Below are positions 26,771 to 35,797 of a stretch of 64,000 nucleotides of DNA, in pieces; the first letter of the stretch is position 1; every line of letters begins with the position of its first letter. The notes under the pieces are model-generated. The model made no database searches, was not told the origin of the DNA, and saw only the letters and a program-made list of their open reading frames with translations. The stretch is from Scopulibacillus daqui. GTDB taxonomy: Bacteria; Bacillota; Bacilli; Bacillales; Sporolactobacillaceae. The stretch spans positions 1 to 64,000 of the forward strand of contig NZ_JAFBER010000001.1 of the NCBI RefSeq assembly GCF_016908855.1. The letters are read 5' to 3'. Position numbers and translations under genes: made by a program.

Positions 26771-26794
26771 TGACTAAATGACTATATTGGTCAA
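26771..26794. promoter_or_regulatory. YhgD operator upstream of yhgE
   Basis: TGACTAAATGA followed after 5 bases by TTGGTCAA; it is the reverse-complement twin of the site at 25978-26001 and lies 26 bp before the yhgE start. Confidence 0.75.
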
Positions 26795-26820
26795 TAATCC
26801 TTATTAAGGTGGTGGTGCAA

Positions 26821-29193
26821 GTGCATGCGATTCGTCTTTTTATTTCCGAACTCGCATCTATTGGTAAAAAGCCCAAAATATTAATTGCGATGATTGGCGT
26901 TGCTTTAATACCTATTATTTATTGCGGTATGTTTTTATGGGCTTTTTGGGATCCGTATTCAAATACTCAGGATTTGCCGGTTGCTGTCGTTAATAATGAT
27001 AAAGGCGCCATGCTGGCAGGTGAACGTGTCAATATCGGCCATGATTTAGTCGATCAATTAAAGAGCAATAAGAGTTTTGATTGGCATTTTGTTGATGGTG
27101 ATAAAGCGGACAAAGGCTTTAAAGATAATAAATATTTTATGATCATTACGATACCGGAGAAATTCTCCAAAAACGCTACAACGATTAATGATGATAAAGT
27201 AAAAAAATTGCCGCTCAACTATCAATTAAATTCGGATTATAACTATATTGCTTCTATCATGAGTGAATCAGGCGCCAAAGAGGTTAAAAATAAAGCGGGA
27301 AATGAAATCACAGAAACATTTGCCAAAGTGATGTATCGCCAATTAGACGAACTTTCAGATGGACTTAATAAAGCAAGCAAAGGCGCCGGCAAATTGGCAG
27401 ATGGCAGCAGTGATGCTGAAAAAGGCATCAATGCTCTGAGAAAGCACGTGTCTGATTTAGCAAGCGCCAGTGAGCAATTATCAAACGGCACGAACCAAAT
27501 TGCTCAAGGATCAGGCCAATTGCATCAAGGCTTAACGGCTCTATCAAACGGCACGCAAGAACTTTATTCACAAACCCAGTCCAAAACAAATGAAATACAA
27601 AAGCTTGCTGATGGGGCAAACACGCTATCCAGCAAACTGCAAGAATTAAATCAAGGGATGAATCAGTTATCAGAGTCTCACTCGCAGCTGACAAACGGTT
27701 CAGAACAAATTAAAGCCAATATGGAGAAAATCGGCGCTGGACTTGAAAAAGAACAACAAGCGGTTCAAGCTTTCCAAAATGGCGTTGCTCAAGCACAGCC
27801 GATCATTAATAAACTTGGCGATAACATGCAGCAATTAACCCAGATTGTTAACGGTGTTGGCCAAGCAAAAGATAACAGCGATCAACTTGCGGCTGCGATA
27901 CAGAATTACGCAAAAAATCATCCTGATATTGCTAAAGATCCGGATTTCCAAAAGATCATGCAAGCGGGCCAGAATGAAAATGGCGTTATCAATCAAGTCA
28001 GAGATAAAACGAAGCAAGCGCTTGCTGACATTCAACAGCCGGGAGTCAGCGACAAAGTCAAACAATTGGTTTCAAATGCAAGCCAGCTGGCATCAGCACA
28101 GAATGAATTAGTGAATGGCTTTAAAAAGCTGGAAGATGCACAAAATCAAGTCGTTTCCGGCATGGAGCAGTTCCAAAAGAAAGTTAATCAACTGCCGGAC
28201 TCAACTGGACAACTATCGCAAGGGGCTAAAACACTTGCTGACGGCACAAATTCTCTTAAACAAAATTGGTCAACGCTAACTTCCAGCATCAAGAAGTTAA
28301 ACAGCAGCGAGAACCAATTAATAGACGGCAGCAAGAAACTGAATGACAGTATCGGACAGCTGTCTAACGGTATGTCGGCCTTAACTAACGGCACCAATCA
28401 AATTGGCAGCGGAACATCAGAATTAGCCAACGGTGTTTCTGATCTCCATAAGGGCAATGAAGACTTGCACACTCAACTTGGCGATGCGCATAAGCAAACT
28501 GAAAGTATACCAAAAAATAATGAGCATGCAGATATGTTTGCCAAACCTATTGACTTGCACAACAAAACACATTCAAATGTCAATAATTACGGATACGGTC
28601 TGGCTCCTTACTTCTTGTCGCTAGGATTATTTGTTGGGGCGGTCATGTTAACTATTATCTACGACTTAAGGGAACCTGCTCTAAAACCAAGAACAGGCAT
28701 CAGCTGGGCTCTAGGAAAATATTTCGTGATGGCTGTTATGGGTATTGTGCAAGCCCTTATTGCTGACGTCATTGTCTTATTTGGTTTAGGACTGAAAGTC
28801 GATCAGCCGATGATATTTATTTTATTTAGTATTTTAGCAAGCTTAACATTTATGGCATTGATTCAGTTCTTCGCCGGCGCGTTCGGCAACCCGGGACGCT
28901 TCTGCATCATCATCATTCTGATTTTGCAATTGACAACAACAGGCGGCACATATCCAGTCCAATTAATACCAAAACCATTGCAAAGCATTCCGCAATGGCT
29001 GCCGATGAACTACAGTATTGCAGGATTTAGAAACATTATCGCTGGTCATCAAACAGACATGCTGAAGCATAACGCGCTTATCTTGGCTGTTTTCCTAATT
29101 GTGATGTTGGCCGCAAGCATTGTTTTCTTTACGCTGCACAATCGGAAACTCAGAAAGAACGAAGCTGAAGGTCAAGAGAATATGGCCGTTTAA
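26821..29193 (+). CDS. yhgE: YhgE/Pip-family membrane protein
   Basis: A 790-residue protein of the YhgE/Pip (phage infection protein) family, related to ABC-2-type permeases and, in mycobacteria, to RND-like exporters. One N-terminal helix (~residues 18-45) is followed by a ~500-residue extracellular region of heptad-like repeats rich in LSNGTxQI / LADGxxxL units, and then five to six C-terminal helices (YFLSLGLFVGAVMLTIIYDL onwards). It may help export or guard against membrane-active agents. Start: GTG 26821 has the best spacing to AAGGTGGTG; GTG codons at 26809-26815 are alternatives. Controlled by a YhgD operator 26 bp upstream. Confidence 0.9.
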   Translation: MHAIRLFISELASIGKKPKILIAMIGVALIPIIYCGMFLWAFWDPYSNTQDLPVAVVNNDKGAMLAGERVNIGHDLVDQLKSNKSFDWHFVDGDKADKGFKDNKYFMIITIPEKFSKNATTINDDKVKKLPLNYQLNSDYNYIASIMSESGAKEVKNKAGNEITETFAKVMYRQLDELSDGLNKASKGAGKLADGSSDAEKGINALRKHVSDLASASEQLSNGTNQIAQGSGQLHQGLTALSNGTQELYSQTQSKTNEIQKLADGANTLSSKLQELNQGMNQLSESHSQLTNGSEQIKANMEKIGAGLEKEQQAVQAFQNGVAQAQPIINKLGDNMQQLTQIVNGVGQAKDNSDQLAAAIQNYAKNHPDIAKDPDFQKIMQAGQNENGVINQVRDKTKQALADIQQPGVSDKVKQLVSNASQLASAQNELVNGFKKLEDAQNQVVSGMEQFQKKVNQLPDSTGQLSQGAKTLADGTNSLKQNWSTLTSSIKKLNSSENQLIDGSKKLNDSIGQLSNGMSALTNGTNQIGSGTSELANGVSDLHKGNEDLHTQLGDAHKQTESIPKNNEHADMFAKPIDLHNKTHSNVNNYGYGLAPYFLSLGLFVGAVMLTIIYDLREPALKPRTGISWALGKYFVMAVMGIVQALIADVIVLFGLGLKVDQPMIFILFSILASLTFMALIQFFAGAFGNPGRFCIIIILILQLTTTGGTYPVQLIPKPLQSIPQWLPMNYSIAGFRNIIAGHQTDMLKHNALILAVFLIVMLAASIVFFTLHNRKLRKNEAEGQENMAV

Positions 29194-29206
29194 GAATTGA
29201 ATTTTG

Positions 29207-29232
29207 ACGCCTCGGATGTTTATCCGGGGCGT
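29207..29232 (+). terminator. yhgE terminator
   Basis: ACGCCTCGGAT pairs with ATCCGGGGCGT (one wobble), GTTT loop, then TATTTTTG. Confidence 0.85.
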
Positions 29233-29299
29233 TATTTTTGTTTTGAAAATATAGTATGATTTATTATTATCATAAACGGCAAAAAGGGGGGAGAGGTTT

Positions 29300-29746
29300 A
29301 TGAAAATAAGAAAGGCTTCGCCGAAAGATGCTGCAGCAATGGCTATAGTTCACATAAACAGCTGGAGGACAACTTATCAAAATATTATTCCAGCCAGTTA
29401 TTTAAATCAATTAACTGAGGAAAAGAGAAGAAAAAAGTGGAGGGATATTCTAACTCATGAAAATCATATCACTTTTATTGCCGAAAATACATGCGGTCAG
29501 GTTATAGGATTTGCGGACGGTGGAAAAGAAAGAACAGGAAAATATGAAGATGGCACCGGTAAGTTATATGCCATTTATATCTTGAAAGAATATCAAGGAA
29601 AAGGAATCGGCAGGATGCTGTTCAAATCAGTTGCAGAGAAACTGAAAAAGGCAGGTTTTCATTCGATGATTGTTTGGGTTTTGCAGGATAATCAATCCCG
29701 CCGTTTTTATGAAGCCTTAGGGGGAAAAGCAGCGGCAGAAAAATGA
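29300..29746 (+). CDS. GNAT-family N-acetyltransferase
   Basis: A 148-residue acetyltransferase with the GNAT fold: IRKASPKDAAAMAIVHINSWRTTY at the start, the beta-4/acetyl-CoA motif LYAIYILKEYQGKGIGRMLF (Q/RxxGxG/A loop QGKGIG) and the C-terminal VLQDNQSRRFYEALGG. Substrate unknown; such enzymes acetylate small amines or protein N-termini. ATG 29300 follows GGGGGGAGAGGTTT. Alone between terminator and a convergent zinc-finger gene. Confidence 0.85.
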   Translation: MKIRKASPKDAAAMAIVHINSWRTTYQNIIPASYLNQLTEEKRRKKWRDILTHENHITFIAENTCGQVIGFADGGKERTGKYEDGTGKLYAIYILKEYQGKGIGRMLFKSVAEKLKKAGFHSMIVWVLQDNQSRRFYEALGGKAAAEK

Positions 29747-29837
29747 TTGAATTTTCTGGATGTGAATTAACGGCGGCAGCTTATAGATGGCATGACATCG
29801 GAATCATATCACGTTTAATATGAGGTATAGCACATGA

Positions 29838-30044
29838 TTATTCTGTCTCTTTTTCTTCCCAATCAGTATATAAACCGCTTCCATTGCAGCCATAGCAATT
29901 GTAAGGAGCTGCGTATTCATAATCGAATATGGTCATATACCCTCTGCCATTGCAATCAGGGCATTTGCCTAAAGACTGCATTTTGGTTAGATGTTTTTCA
30001 TATCTTTTCGTTTTCCAATTGGAATAAGCATTAATAAGGCCCAT
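29838..30044 (-). CDS. Small DnaJ-type zinc-finger protein
   Basis: A 68-residue protein starting MGLINAYSNWKTKRYEKHL with two CxxCxGxG knuckles, CPDCNGRGY and CYGCNGSGLY, as in the DnaJ cysteine-rich domain; together they would bind one zinc. Similar short proteins are common in Bacillales, often mislabelled as methionine aminopeptidase. ATG 30044 follows AGAGGTGATAACG; the ATG three codons upstream lacks spacing. Function unknown, probably protein-protein contact. Confidence 0.8.
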   Translation of the reverse strand: MGLINAYSNWKTKRYEKHLTKMQSLGKCPDCNGRGYMTIFDYEYAAPYNCYGCNGSGLYTDWEEKETE

Positions 30045-30172
30045 CGTTATCACCTCTGAAAAAAAGTTTATGTTCAGTTTGCGGCATTAACATGTCCTTT
30101 ATACAGAATTTAGGGAAAAATTATGAGAAATGGATGCTTGTGAGGTAAAGTCATTTGTATTATAATAAGCAG

Positions 30173-30204
30173 CAACCCCTTTTGCGTTCATACAAAAGGG
30201 GTTG
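30173..30204. terminator. Terminator of the amino-acid permease gene
   Basis: A 12-bp stem CAACCCCTTTTG (30173-30184) with CAAAAGGGGTTG (30193-30204), 8-nt loop. Confidence 0.8.
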
Positions 30205-30218
30205 TTTGGCGATGATAT

Positions 30219-31811
30219 TTAATTATTTTTAGGAGCGGTTGAATCGTTTTGTTCATTACCTCGTTTGAGGGCTTCTGTAACCCAGCCGCTTCGTACGCCC
30301 CAAAAATAAAAGATAAGAGCAGAAACACCAATTACCAAGAAATCCCATCCAAAAGGTATGATATTAAGTCCGCCGAATTTTTCACTTCCAATATAAGAAA
30401 TGAAGATCATCCAAATGAGGAAGAAAATGAACCAAAGACCTGCTTTAAAGTCCCTTTTAAAACCTGCAAAGTCGTTTTTATATTGATAATAAAAGTAGAC
30501 AGGCAGACCGATAATAATAATCATGGTTACTTTACCCGTCAGCGGCCAAGACCCCCAGTAAAAGATCAAGGCAGAAGCAATAAATCCAAGCGGTGCAATG
30601 ATTGGCATCCCTTTAATTTTAAGCGGGGATTTGAGATACTCTCTATGCCTGCGGAAAACCATCACTGAGACAGGCCCTGTCATATAAGAGATCAAAGTCG
30701 CAATTGAAATGATCGAAGACAATTGCCCCCAGCCTCTGAACAGCAGCAGGAAAATGAAAGATACGAAAATGTTAAACCACATCGCAGGACGAGGGATTCC
30801 TGATTTTTTGTCTACTTTGCCAAAAATGCTTGGGAAATAACCATTTTGGTTCATGCCGTAAATCATTCGTGCAGTCGTTGCAGTATATGTAACACCTGTA
30901 CCAGACGGCGATACCACAGCATCAGCAAACAACAAAAGGACTAGCCAGTTTAATCCCCAAGCCATTGCAAGATCCGCAAAAGGAGAGTTCAAATTAATAT
31001 TTGCCCAGCCATGTTTAAGCATATCAGGCGTCACACCGCCTGTAAATGTAACTTGTAATAAAAGGTAGATAACACCTGCTATTAAAATTGATAAAACAAC
31101 CGCTAAAGGAACGTTGCGGTTAGGATTCTTTGCTTCACCAGCCATATTGATCGGGCTCTGGAAGCCGTTGAATGAAAAAACGATGCCCGAAATCGATACA
31201 GCTGTGAGCACGCCGGACCAGCCGTTTGGCATAAAGCCGCCGTAATGTGTAAAATTTTGTCCATTGAAACTAGTCACAATTAAACCGATAATAACACATG
31301 CCGGAATAACAAATTTAAATATCGTTATAACGGTATTTACACGAGCAAATAAGGAAACTGTAAAGTAATTTAATAAGAAATAAACAATGACAAGCAAGGC
31401 TGATATGAATAGCCCGGTGATTGTCAATTCCTTGCCATCATAGAGAGAATGGGCCCATTCAAAAGGCCAAGAACTGATATATTGTGTCGAGGCTTCAGCT
31501 TCTACAGGAATAACTGAAACAATGGCTATCCAGTTTGCCCATCCGGACAGATAGCCGACAAGAGAACCGTGTGAGAATTGGCCGTATCTAACCATACCGC
31601 CTGCTTCAGGGAACATGCCCCCGAGTTCTGCAAATGATAATCCTATAAATAAAATAAGAATTGTTCCGATAATCCACGCATAAATGGCTGCCGGGCCGGC
31701 AAGCTTTGCGGCTTTCCAAGCACCAAATAACCAGCCGGAGCCAATAATTGAACCAATGCCGGTCATGGTAAGAGCGAAAGCGCCGATATTTCGCTTCATA
31801 TTGTTCTGCAT
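30219..31811 (-). CDS. APC-superfamily amino-acid permease (YveA-like)
   Basis: A 530-residue carrier with about twelve to fourteen helices. The N-terminal APC motif TGIGSIIGSGWLFGAWKAAK in helix 1, FAELGGMFPEAGGMVRYGQF, and VAGEAKNPNRNVPLA-type loop (here MAGEAKNPNRNVPLA) are visible. TPDMLKHGWANI resembles the LKHGW stretch I recall from B. subtilis YveA, an aspartate-proton symporter, so an acidic amino acid is a reasonable substrate guess. ATG 31811 follows TCGGAGGTGATGAC; the longer frame upstream is discarded. A cre-like site 56 bp upstream suggests CcpA repression. Confidence 0.85.
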   Translation of the reverse strand: MQNNMKRNIGAFALTMTGIGSIIGSGWLFGAWKAAKLAGPAAIYAWIIGTILILFIGLSFAELGGMFPEAGGMVRYGQFSHGSLVGYLSGWANWIAIVSVIPVEAEASTQYISSWPFEWAHSLYDGKELTITGLFISALLVIVYFLLNYFTVSLFARVNTVITIFKFVIPACVIIGLIVTSFNGQNFTHYGGFMPNGWSGVLTAVSISGIVFSFNGFQSPINMAGEAKNPNRNVPLAVVLSILIAGVIYLLLQVTFTGGVTPDMLKHGWANINLNSPFADLAMAWGLNWLVLLLFADAVVSPSGTGVTYTATTARMIYGMNQNGYFPSIFGKVDKKSGIPRPAMWFNIFVSFIFLLLFRGWGQLSSIISIATLISYMTGPVSVMVFRRHREYLKSPLKIKGMPIIAPLGFIASALIFYWGSWPLTGKVTMIIIIGLPVYFYYQYKNDFAGFKRDFKAGLWFIFFLIWMIFISYIGSEKFGGLNIIPFGWDFLVIGVSALIFYFWGVRSGWVTEALKRGNEQNDSTAPKNN

Positions 31812-31866
31812 GTCATCACCTCCGAGATGTCGAAAATTGTCCACAGTTAAGTATTTTATCACGTTG

Positions 31867-31880
31867 TGTAAACGCTGTCC
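31867..31880. promoter_or_regulatory. Candidate cre (CcpA) site upstream of the permease
   Basis: TGTAAACGCTGTCC matches the cre consensus TGWAANCGNTNWCA at every defined position except the last, and lies upstream of a TAAAAT box on the permease strand, where bound CcpA would repress. Confidence 0.55.
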
Positions 31881-32089
31881 CCGAAAACACATAATGTTGG
31901 AAGATTAAAAGCTGTCAGAATTAATATTTTTCGAGTTTTTTCGACGTTAAATGCTTTGGATTAGGTATAATGAATCATGAAAAAACGATTAAATTCGCGC
32001 TGCTGCCATCCGATCAAAATATATAATATAAATACTGTCATATTATGACTTGTTAAGCCATGATTTATTCCTTCATAGGAGGGGGAAAA

Positions 32090-33076
32090 ATGATTTATAT
32101 TGATAATCAAAACATTCATGACCCGAGTGTAAACTTAGCGATAGAAGAATTTATTTTGCGTTATCTTGACCAAAATGAAACATACTTGCTGTTCTATATT
32201 AATGATCCTTCAATTATTATTGGCAAAAATCAAAACACAATCGAAGAAATTAATACCGATGTTGTTGAGCGCGAAAACATTTATGTGATCAGAAGGCTTT
32301 CAGGCGGCGGTGCCGTTTACCATGATCGCGGCAATTTGAATTTCAGTTTCATTACGAAAGATGACGGCGACAACTTTCATAATTTCAAGAGGTTTACAGA
32401 TCCGGTTGTTAGCGCTTTAAGGGATATGGGGGTTAATGCTGAACTGTCCGGCCGTAATGACCTTATGGCTGATGGAAAGAAAATAAGCGGCAATGCCCAA
32501 TTTGCTTCTAAGGGACGCATGTTCAGCCATGGGACTTTAATGTTTGACTCCAATATTGAAGACGTTGTCCGTGCCTTAAACGTAAAGATGGAGAAAATCG
32601 AATCGAAAGGCATTAAATCTATCCGCAATCGTGTTGCAAATATTAAGGATTATTTGGACGAGCCAATGACGATTGAAGTGTTTAAAGAAAAAATATTGGA
32701 AGGCATTTATGGCGGACAAGAGGTTCAAGAATATCGATTAACAGAAAAAGATTGGAAAATCATTAACGACATTTCCAATAAACGCTATAAAAATTGGGAC
32801 TGGAATTACGGGAGATCGCCGTCTTCAAATATTCAACATTCGCACCGGTTCCCGGTCGGACAAATTGATGTTCGTTTAAAAGTTGAAAGAGGTGTGATCC
32901 GAAGCTGCAAAATTTACGGCGATTTTTTTGGCGTCGGGGAAGTCAGTGATATTGAGGAACGGTTAACAGGTGTAAAATATGCTAAGGCTGATATTGACAA
33001 AGCATTGAATGATATTGAAGTTAAGCATTACTTTGGGGATATATCCAAGGACGATTTTATTCAGTTGATTTATTAG
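32090..33076 (+). CDS. lplJ: Lipoate-protein ligase LplJ, copy 1
   Basis: The enzyme activates lipoate with ATP and attaches it to the lipoyl lysine of 2-oxo acid dehydrogenase E2 or GcvH proteins. The 328-residue protein has RRLSGGGAVYHDRGNLNFSF (the RRxSGGGAVxHD lipoate/ATP motif), GRNDLMADGKKISGNAQ with the catalytic Lys of the GKKISG stretch, and SHGTLMFD; the C-terminal accessory domain is complete. ATG 32090 follows AGGAGGGGGAAAA. It is followed 31 bp later by a close paralogue in the same operon. lplJ is in the same region in B. subtilis. Confidence 0.95.
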   Translation: MIYIDNQNIHDPSVNLAIEEFILRYLDQNETYLLFYINDPSIIIGKNQNTIEEINTDVVERENIYVIRRLSGGGAVYHDRGNLNFSFITKDDGDNFHNFKRFTDPVVSALRDMGVNAELSGRNDLMADGKKISGNAQFASKGRMFSHGTLMFDSNIEDVVRALNVKMEKIESKGIKSIRNRVANIKDYLDEPMTIEVFKEKILEGIYGGQEVQEYRLTEKDWKIINDISNKRYKNWDWNYGRSPSSNIQHSHRFPVGQIDVRLKVERGVIRSCKIYGDFFGVGEVSDIEERLTGVKYAKADIDKALNDIEVKHYFGDISKDDFIQLIY

Positions 33077-33107
33077 CTGGTGTTCATCGGTTTAGGAGGG
33101 CTTCTTT

Positions 33108-34097
33108 TTGAAATATATTAATAACCAGGATATTATGGATATCACGATTAACTTTGCCATCGAGGAATACGCGTTAACCGAGCTTGATATTAACGAAACT
33201 TATCTGTTATTTTACAGTATGACGCCAACGGTTATCGTCGGGAAGAACCAAAATACGGTTGAAGAGATTAACATGGATTACGTGAGGGAAAATAATGTCA
33301 CGGTTTGCCGCCGGTTATCAGGCGGCGGTGCGGTTTATAATGACGAGGGAGACTTAAGCTTCAGCTTTATTACAAAAGATGACGGCAGCAGCTTTAATAA
33401 TTATAAGAAGTTTACTGAACCCGTTGTCCGTGCTCTTCGCAATATGGGGGTCAACGCCGAGCTTTTAGGGCGAAATGATTTATTGGTCGATGGCAAGAAA
33501 ATATCCGGCAACGCGCAATTCTCTACAAGAGGCCGCATGTTCAGCCACGGTACGCTCATGTTTGATGTTAATTTAGACAATGTGGCGAAGGCGCTGAATC
33601 CTGATCCGGAGAAATATTTATCAAAAGGGATAAAATCGGTGAGAAGCAGGGTCACTAATATTAGGGACCATCTAAAAGAGGATATGGACATTCATCAGTT
33701 TAAAGAGATGCTTTTACAATACATTTTCGAAGGCGAGAAAGGTATTCCGGAGTATAAACTGACGGAAAAGGATTGGAAAAGAATTATGGAAATCGCTGAA
33801 AAGCGTTACCGCAATTGGGATTGGGTATACGGCAAATCGCCTGAATTTAACGTAAAACAAACCAAACGTTTTCCATCCGGAAAAGTTGATGTTCGCTTAG
33901 AAGTAAAAAAAGGCTTGATAGAACAAGCAGCCATCTTCGGGGACTTTTTTGCAGTGGGCGATATTCATGATATTGAGAAGCGGCTCGTCGGTGTCAAGTA
34001 TAAACGTGAAGATTTGATGGACGCGTTAACAGATATAGATGCTTCATATTATCTAGGAAAAATAAGCAAAGAAGAATTTGTAAATATGCTGTTTTAA
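33108..34097 (+). CDS. lplJ: Lipoate-protein ligase LplJ, copy 2
   Basis: A 329-residue paralogue of the upstream ligase, collinear over the whole length with only substitutions. It keeps the same functional motifs (RRLSGGGAVYNDEGDLSFSF, GRNDLLVDGKKISGNAQ, SHGTLMFD). The H to N change at the end of the first motif (YHDR to YNDE) is the clearest difference near the active site. Start is TTG 33108 after GGAGGGCTTCTT. The pair appears to be a tandem duplication that has diverged; one copy may have a preferred acceptor, perhaps the E2 encoded at 49-50 kb (inference). Confidence 0.93.
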   Translation: MKYINNQDIMDITINFAIEEYALTELDINETYLLFYSMTPTVIVGKNQNTVEEINMDYVRENNVTVCRRLSGGGAVYNDEGDLSFSFITKDDGSSFNNYKKFTEPVVRALRNMGVNAELLGRNDLLVDGKKISGNAQFSTRGRMFSHGTLMFDVNLDNVAKALNPDPEKYLSKGIKSVRSRVTNIRDHLKEDMDIHQFKEMLLQYIFEGEKGIPEYKLTEKDWKRIMEIAEKRYRNWDWVYGKSPEFNVKQTKRFPSGKVDVRLEVKKGLIEQAAIFGDFFAVGDIHDIEKRLVGVKYKREDLMDALTDIDASYYLGKISKEEFVNMLF

Positions 34098-34117
34098 AAC
34101 GTTATGAGCTTCAATAG

Positions 34118-34145
34118 AAGGCTGCTCCTGTATGTGAGCGGCCTT
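34118..34145 (+). terminator. Terminator after the lplJ pair
   Basis: AAGGCTGCTC pairs with GAGCGGCCTT (one wobble), 8-nt loop, followed by a T run; it marks the end of the conserved backbone before the paa island. Confidence 0.85.
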
Positions 34146-34231
34146 TTTTTCTTGAATCGGCATATTTATTTACTGTCATCCCCAGAAGAATGAGGGACGA
34201 GGCGCATACACTAATGAATATTCGGAACAAC

Positions 34232-34260
34232 TTGACAATTATTATGCAGAATTTTATGAT
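34232..34260 (+). promoter_or_regulatory. SigA promoter of paaK
   Basis: Consensus TTGACA (34232-34237), 17 bp, TATGAT (34255-34260). Downstream, ATATATAAC (34279-34287) and GTTATATAT (34303-34311) form an inverted repeat in the leader, a possible PaaX site. Confidence 0.8.
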
Positions 34261-34346
34261 TAATATATATATTACACGATATATAACCACCGATTATTTT
34301 ACGTTATATATAATTAATGATTTATTTTATAAAAGAGGTGGACAGT

Positions 34347-35684
34347 GTGATTTTTAATAAAGAAGCGGAGACAATGGCACATAATGAGATGAAAGCGCTT
34401 CAATTGAAAAAGCTGAAAGAAACGGTTCGCACAGCATATCAGAAAGTGCCTTTTTATCGTGAATCATTTGAAAAACATCGCGTTGTTCCAGATGATATCC
34501 AGTCGCTTGAGGATATCACCCGGCTCCCTTTTACTGTAAAGAAAGATTTGCGGGAGCAGTATCCGTTCGGGCTATTTGCGGTTGACCAGAAAGAGATTAT
34601 CCGGCTGCATGCTTCATCAGGGACCAGCGGCAAACCGACAGTTGTAGGTTATACTCGCCGCGATATTGAAAATTGGTCAGAAGCGGCGGCAAGGGCGATT
34701 GCTGCTGCCGGGGGAAAACCGGGAGAGGTGCTTCACAATGCTTACGGATACGGTTTGTTTACCGGAGGACTCGGCATTCATTACGGTTCTGAAAAACTTG
34801 GCATGGCCACGGTGCCTGTTTCGGGCGGAAACACAGAAAGACAGATTATGTTGATTGAGGATTTTAAACCGACGGTGATTACCGGAACGCCATCTTATAT
34901 CCTAAATATCATCGATACGATGGAACGGATGGGAAAGGATCCGCGGAAAGCAAGCTTAAAATACGGCATTTTCGGTGCCGAACCGTGGTCGGAAGAAATG
35001 AGGCATGAACTGGAGGAAAAGCTTGCTATAAAAGCTGTCGATATCTATGGACTCAGTGAAGTGATGGGGCCCGGCGTCGCTATTGAGTGCTATCAAGAGC
35101 AAAATGGCTTACATATAATGGACGATCTTTTTTATGTTGAAGTGATTGATTCAGATACCCTTGAACCTGTACCGGACGGCCAAACCGGAGAACTTGTCTT
35201 CACAAGCTTAACGAAGGAAGCGATGCCAGTGATTCGCTACCGTACCGGTGATATAGCCTCTATCAAAAAGGGACAGTGTTCTTGCGGCAGAACAACAACA
35301 AAGATGTCCAGAGTTAAGGGACGCATCGACGATATGCTTATTATAAGAGGCGTGAATGTTTTTCCATCTGAGATTGAGAACGTACTCTTAACGGTTAAAG
35401 AATTGCAGCCTCATTACCAGTTAGAGCTGTCTAAAAAGGGCCGGCTGGATGAATTATCGCTTAATGTTGAAATTCGCCCCGAAGTCTATCAAGCTATCGG
35501 GCATCATTTGAATCATGATGCTGTTATTCATTTGAAAAGACGTGTTTGCCATTTATTAAAAAGCAAATGCCTGATTTCGATTAATGTGAATATATTGGAA
35601 CCTGGTTCAATACCTAGATCTGAGGGAAAGGCAGTCAGAATTGCGGATCTAAGAAAAAAAGATCTTGCTGACGGGAGAGTTTAA
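34347..35684 (+). CDS. paaK: Phenylacetate-CoA ligase PaaK
   Basis: PaaK converts phenylacetate, ATP and CoA to phenylacetyl-CoA, the entry step of the pathway. The 445-residue ANL-family enzyme shows the P-loop LHASSGTSGKPTVVGYT, YGLFTGGLGIHYG, the adenylate motif DIYGLSEVMGPGVA, YRTGDIA and the C-terminal domain hinge RVKGRIDDMLIIRGVNVFPSEIE. Start is GTG 34347 after AGAGGTGGACAGT. It is the first gene of the island and has its own strong SigA promoter; 113 bp separate it from paaA, which has a separate promoter with a palindrome. Confidence 0.95.
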   Translation: MIFNKEAETMAHNEMKALQLKKLKETVRTAYQKVPFYRESFEKHRVVPDDIQSLEDITRLPFTVKKDLREQYPFGLFAVDQKEIIRLHASSGTSGKPTVVGYTRRDIENWSEAAARAIAAAGGKPGEVLHNAYGYGLFTGGLGIHYGSEKLGMATVPVSGGNTERQIMLIEDFKPTVITGTPSYILNIIDTMERMGKDPRKASLKYGIFGAEPWSEEMRHELEEKLAIKAVDIYGLSEVMGPGVAIECYQEQNGLHIMDDLFYVEVIDSDTLEPVPDGQTGELVFTSLTKEAMPVIRYRTGDIASIKKGQCSCGRTTTKMSRVKGRIDDMLIIRGVNVFPSEIENVLLTVKELQPHYQLELSKKGRLDELSLNVEIRPEVYQAIGHHLNHDAVIHLKRRVCHLLKSKCLISINVNILEPGSIPRSEGKAVRIADLRKKDLADGRV

Positions 35685-35734
35685 TAAAATGAGTGGATGA
35701 AAATATCATAAAAATTCTAAAAAGCTTCAACGTT

Positions 35735-35763
35735 TGAAAAATATATAACATTATAATATAATG
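35735..35763 (+). promoter_or_regulatory. Candidate promoter of paaABCD
   Basis: TTGAAA (35735-35740), 17-bp spacer and TATATG (35758-35763); the -10 end overlaps the palindrome described separately. Confidence 0.5.
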
Positions 35764-35783
35764 ACGTTAAACTAACGTCATAT
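35759..35783. promoter_or_regulatory. Palindromic operator at the paaA promoter
   Basis: ATATGACGTTA (35759-35769), AAC, TAACGTCATAT (35773-35783): an 11-bp perfect inverted repeat between the -10 region and the ribosome binding site. PaaX, encoded in the island, is the obvious candidate ligand. Confidence 0.65.
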
Positions 35784-35797
35784 GGGTGGTGTATCAA

